Positions 4,030 to 6,113 of a stretch of 6,113 bases of DNA are shown one piece after another. The DNA comes from Dehalococcoidia bacterium (GTDB lineage: Bacteria; Chloroflexota; Dehalococcoidia; GIF9; AB-539-J10). The notes beneath the pieces are model-generated. The model ran no database searches. It was not told the DNA's origin and was given only the letters and a program-made list of their open reading frames with translations. The position numbers were made by a program, and so were the translations under genes. The stretch spans positions 1-6,113 of the forward strand of contig JAGMBH010000024.1 in assembly GCA_023129815.1 (NCBI GenBank), given 5' to 3'. Positions within the stretch are counted from its first letter, which is position 1, and each line of letters begins with the position of its first letter.

Positions 4030-5010
4030 CTATACATGAAACTCAACTATGTCACCATCCTGAAGCATATGTTCCCTGCTGACTCTCTGCCCATCATACT
4101 TCCCCGAGCCCCAAACAACAGCATATTTCAATTTGTCTTTAAAATCTTTATGGATAGATTCAGCAGCGTCCTTCACAGTGCTGTCCATTTTCAGAATCAC
4201 AGGCTCGGTTAACTCAGCCTTGCCTCCCGGGGTTTTGGTATAAACTCGGAAAATGCCCAGAGCTTGGTAAATTGTTTCCTTCAATTCCTCTAAGCCAATT
4301 CCTTCCCTGGCAGAGACCGAAATCATAGGAAATAATGTGCCATATTGCGAATCTAACCTTTTCCAGTTGCTAGTCGAACTTTCCAAGTCATTCTTATTGC
4401 CAATGAGCAAAATTTTCTTTTGATAGCTCCCTAGAGTTGCTTCCTTAGCATTATCCGTCATGGGCTCTATTCTGGCCTCTTTTAACTCCTGAAGAGTATT
4501 CTCCACTTGGCTTACCGACTCAATACTGAGGTCTACCACAATAGCAATAAGGTCAGCTCCCCTAAGTGTGTTAGCTAGCAATGTTCGCGCATCTCTATGC
4601 CCTATAGGTGGCGTATCAACCAGTTGAATCTGGATATTCTCAAAACCCATCATTCCTGGGATGAGAGTTTGGGTGGTAAAAGGATATGCCGCTATCTCAG
4701 GAGACGCCTCGGTAACTGCGGCCAATAGCTGTGATTTACCCACGTTGGTTGGACCAACTAGTATTACTTGCCCAGCTCCTTCCCTTCGAATATAGAAACC
4801 TGCTCTTCTGGCTGTGGCATATTTCTTTTCCGCTTCCTGTGATAACCTGGCAATCTTCCGCCTTAGCTCTGCGTGGAGCTTATCAGTGCCCTTATGTTTG
4901 GGCATAATGGCAAGCATAAGTTGCAAAGCCTCAATTTTTTCCTCTGGGTCCTTAGCTAATCTATACTTTTTCTCGGCTTCAAAGTATTGTGGCGGTAAGT
5001 TCGCTGGCAT
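4030..5010 (-). CDS. Obg/DRG-like GTPase with C-terminal TGS domain, 326 aa
   Basis: Residues 1-75 form a charged helical N-terminal region (EKKYRLAKDPEEKIEALQ...LRRKIARLSQEAEKKYATARR) like that seen in DRG GTPases. The G domain follows: G1 GPTNVGKS (86-93), with the Asn89 typical of potassium-stimulated members; G2 PFTTQT (110-115); G3 DTPP (132-135); G4 NKND (205-208); and G5 SAR (233-235). From about 252 to the end is a TGS domain (FRVYTKTPGGKAE...QDGDIVEFHV), a small fold that contacts RNA or (p)ppGpp in SpoT, ThrRS and DRG proteins. A ribosome-associated regulatory role is inferred from this architecture. The G3 motif is DTPP where most relatives have DxPG, so the switch II glycine is replaced by proline. 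AGGTG lies only 1 base before ATG 5008-5010, and a TAAAAT box 6 bases upstream would allow a nearly leaderless mRNA. It is divergent from the radical SAM gene. Confidence 0.93.
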   Translation of the reverse strand: MPANLPPQYFEAEKKYRLAKDPEEKIEALQLMLAIMPKHKGTDKLHAELRRKIARLSQEAEKKYATARRAGFYIRREGAGQVILVGPTNVGKSQLLAAVTEASPEIAAYPFTTQTLIPGMMGFENIQIQLVDTPPIGHRDARTLLANTLRGADLIAIVVDLSIESVSQVENTLQELKEARIEPMTDNAKEATLGSYQKKILLIGNKNDLESSTSNWKRLDSQYGTLFPMISVSAREGIGLEELKETIYQALGIFRVYTKTPGGKAELTEPVILKMDSTVKDAAESIHKDFKDKLKYAVVWGSGKYDGQRVSREHMLQDGDIVEFHV

Positions 5011-5052
5011 ACACCTATTTTAACACCTTTAGAGGAAGGCAAGTACAGAATA

Positions 5053-5082
5053 TAGACAAACTTCCTTGCAATCTGGTATAAA
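5053..5082 (+). promoter_or_regulatory. Promoter of the radical SAM gene
   Basis: A -35-like TAGACA (5053-5058) and a -10-like TATAAA (5077-5082) are separated by 18 bp. Transcription would start near 5089, about 23 bases before the TTG start. This is the best two-box promoter in the window and lies in the 101-bp spacer divergent from the GTPase. Confidence 0.55.
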
Positions 5083-5111
5083 TATCCCAACAAGCCATTA
5101 AGCAATTTGGA

Positions 5112-6113
5112 TTGCCAAATCTTTCCCTATTAGATGCAGTCAAGCTTATCCAGAGGGGAATACGCAATTATATAACTAATCGCCCCTTAGTCGTCTCTTT
5201 CGAGGTGACACTTTCCTGTAATTGCAACTGCCGACACTGTAACCTTGGCGGCATAATAAAAGACGAAAAGCAGCTTAAACCAGATGATTATGCTAGGTTA
5301 AGCAGACTCCTAAATCCACCCGTGGTGCAAATCTCCGGCGGTGAACCACTTCTACGCAAAGATATAGTAGATGTAGTCAAGGCTATCAAACAATCTAAAG
5401 GGGTACCCTACTTAATATTTTGCACCAATGGGACACTACTAAATGAGGATGCCTATCTACAACTGCATGAAGCTGGGGTAACCAGCTTTCAGTATCGCTT
5501 GATTTCCTTGATGAACGACATGATGAATTCCGACGACGACCAGGTCTATATAAACGCCTGGAGTGAACGATTCCGAAGTTAGCAAGCTTTAGCCACCGGG
5601 ATATTATTTTGAACACTGCCATAACGAAAGCCAACCTGAAAGATATATTGCCTTTAGCCCAAAAAACCATGAATTGGTATGTATTCATATTGTAGAGTGC
5701 CCATACTTCACAGCGAACAGGTGACAAGGCTTACTCCGTCAATGATGAGAAGGATTTAGAGCTTTTGCGTAAAACTATTTATGCGCTGATAGAATTAAAG
5801 AACCAAAGCAATCATATAACCAACTCTAAAGCTGTACTTTTAAATACCCTGAAGTTCTTTGAACGAGGCTACCGGCCAAATTGTAAGGCTGGTATAAGAT
5901 TCTTTGTCATAATGCCTGATGGAAGCTTCGTCCCATGCTCATTGCATCGCAACAAATATTCCAGTCAAAAAGAAATGATAGAAAACTTCTCACGAACTAA
6001 CCAATGTGGTGGCTGTTATTTAGCCATAAGGTCTTATAGCGCTCGCTCACTTTGGGGATTATTGAAAGATGCTCCAGTGTATGGCAAGCGACTTTTCGCT
6101 CACCCCAAGGGGA
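5112..6113 (+). pseudogene. Radical SAM protein with twitch/SPASM-like C-terminus, broken by a frameshift and two stops; right end off window
   Basis: The likely start is TTG 5112; no ATG is available after the in-frame TAA at 5079. The N-terminus holds the [4Fe-4S]-AdoMet site CNCNCRHC (Cys36, Cys40, Cys43 as CxxxCxxC) and the SAM-binding GGEPLLRKD (76-84), then TNGTLLNE (about 105-112). Near 5479-5482 a base is lost: the protein-like reading QLSVSLDFLDERHDEF continues in the next frame. That frame has TGA at 5564 and TAG at 5693, between which it reads LNTAITKANLKDILPLA. After 5696 it stays open to the window edge, about 139 codons, with NCKAGIRFFVIMPDGSFVPC (Cys near 5881 and 5938) and CGGC (6005-6016), cysteines suited to an auxiliary Fe-S cluster. 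Without the lesions one continuous protein of over 330 residues is seen. The product of the first frame stops at 5582 after 156 residues and would lack part of the barrel. Substrate unknown. Three separate lesions favour a pseudogene over a sequencing error. Confidence 0.85.

Noticed and set aside
3919..4212. Plus-strand 97-aa frame
   Set aside because: It overlaps the end of the glycohydrolase in another frame and the antisense strand of the TGS domain.
5564..5566. TGA in the radical SAM gene as a selenocysteine codon
   Set aside because: The codon sits in a helix region where no Cys is expected, a TAG and a frameshift also interrupt the gene, and no SECIS-like hairpin is evident just downstream.
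5395..5727. Minus-strand 110-aa frame
   Set aside because: Antisense shadow of the damaged radical SAM gene; composition (many Arg, Ser, Trp) is typical of a shadow.
1..6113. CRISPR array, toxin-antitoxin pair, retron or other defence system
   Set aside because: No regularly spaced repeats are seen, no reverse transcriptase or nuclease is encoded, and the lone ADP-ribosylglycohydrolase has no ADP-ribosyltransferase partner in the window.

Overview
This is a bacterial chromosomal window of moderate GC with short genes on both strands. Gene content suggests a Chloroflexota / Dehalococcoidia-like or similar deep-branching anaerobe: a two-part CxxC zinc-ribbon protein, a glycine-rich single-RRM protein, a TGS-domain GTPase with DTPP in its G3 motif, and a radical SAM protein. 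This placement is inferred from protein flavour only; there is no rRNA or marker gene here to prove it.

Layout. 1-659 (-) is the N-terminal two thirds of a formyltransferase related to the hydrolase domain of 10-formyltetrahydrofolate dehydrogenase, running off the left edge. A tRNA-Leu(UAG) gene with encoded CCA (711-795, -) sits 51 bp upstream of it. The stretch 814-1920 looks degraded. It holds a C-terminal tyrosine recombinase remnant (814-1071, +), a small membrane-anchored protein that is either split by a frameshift or is two coupled ORFs (1037-1365, -), and an internally deleted metallo-beta-lactamase-fold pseudogene (1497-1920, +). From 1940 the sequence is intact again: an RRM RNA-binding protein (1940-2242, -) and a double zinc-ribbon protein (2431-2736, -), each with a strong Shine-Dalgarno site and separated by hairpin-forming repeats. 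A 328-bp divergent spacer with more hairpins leads to an ADP-ribosylglycohydrolase (3065-3991, +). That gene converges on a GTPase with a C-terminal TGS domain (4030-5010, -). Divergent from the GTPase is a radical SAM gene (5112 to the right edge, +) with a good promoter but with one frameshift and two nonsense codons.

How the parts relate. There is no long operon; most genes are single transcription units. The RRM protein, zinc-ribbon protein, tRNA and TGS GTPase all point to RNA or ribosome functions but need not work together. The most distinctive property of the window is gene decay: three clear pseudogenes and one probable split gene in about 6 kb, beside a tRNA gene with an integrase relic. 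I did not find convincing evidence of a new defence or mobile system; the best candidates for a second look are the split or overlapping small membrane gene, the integrase relic that may carry the tRNA promoter, and the broken radical SAM gene.
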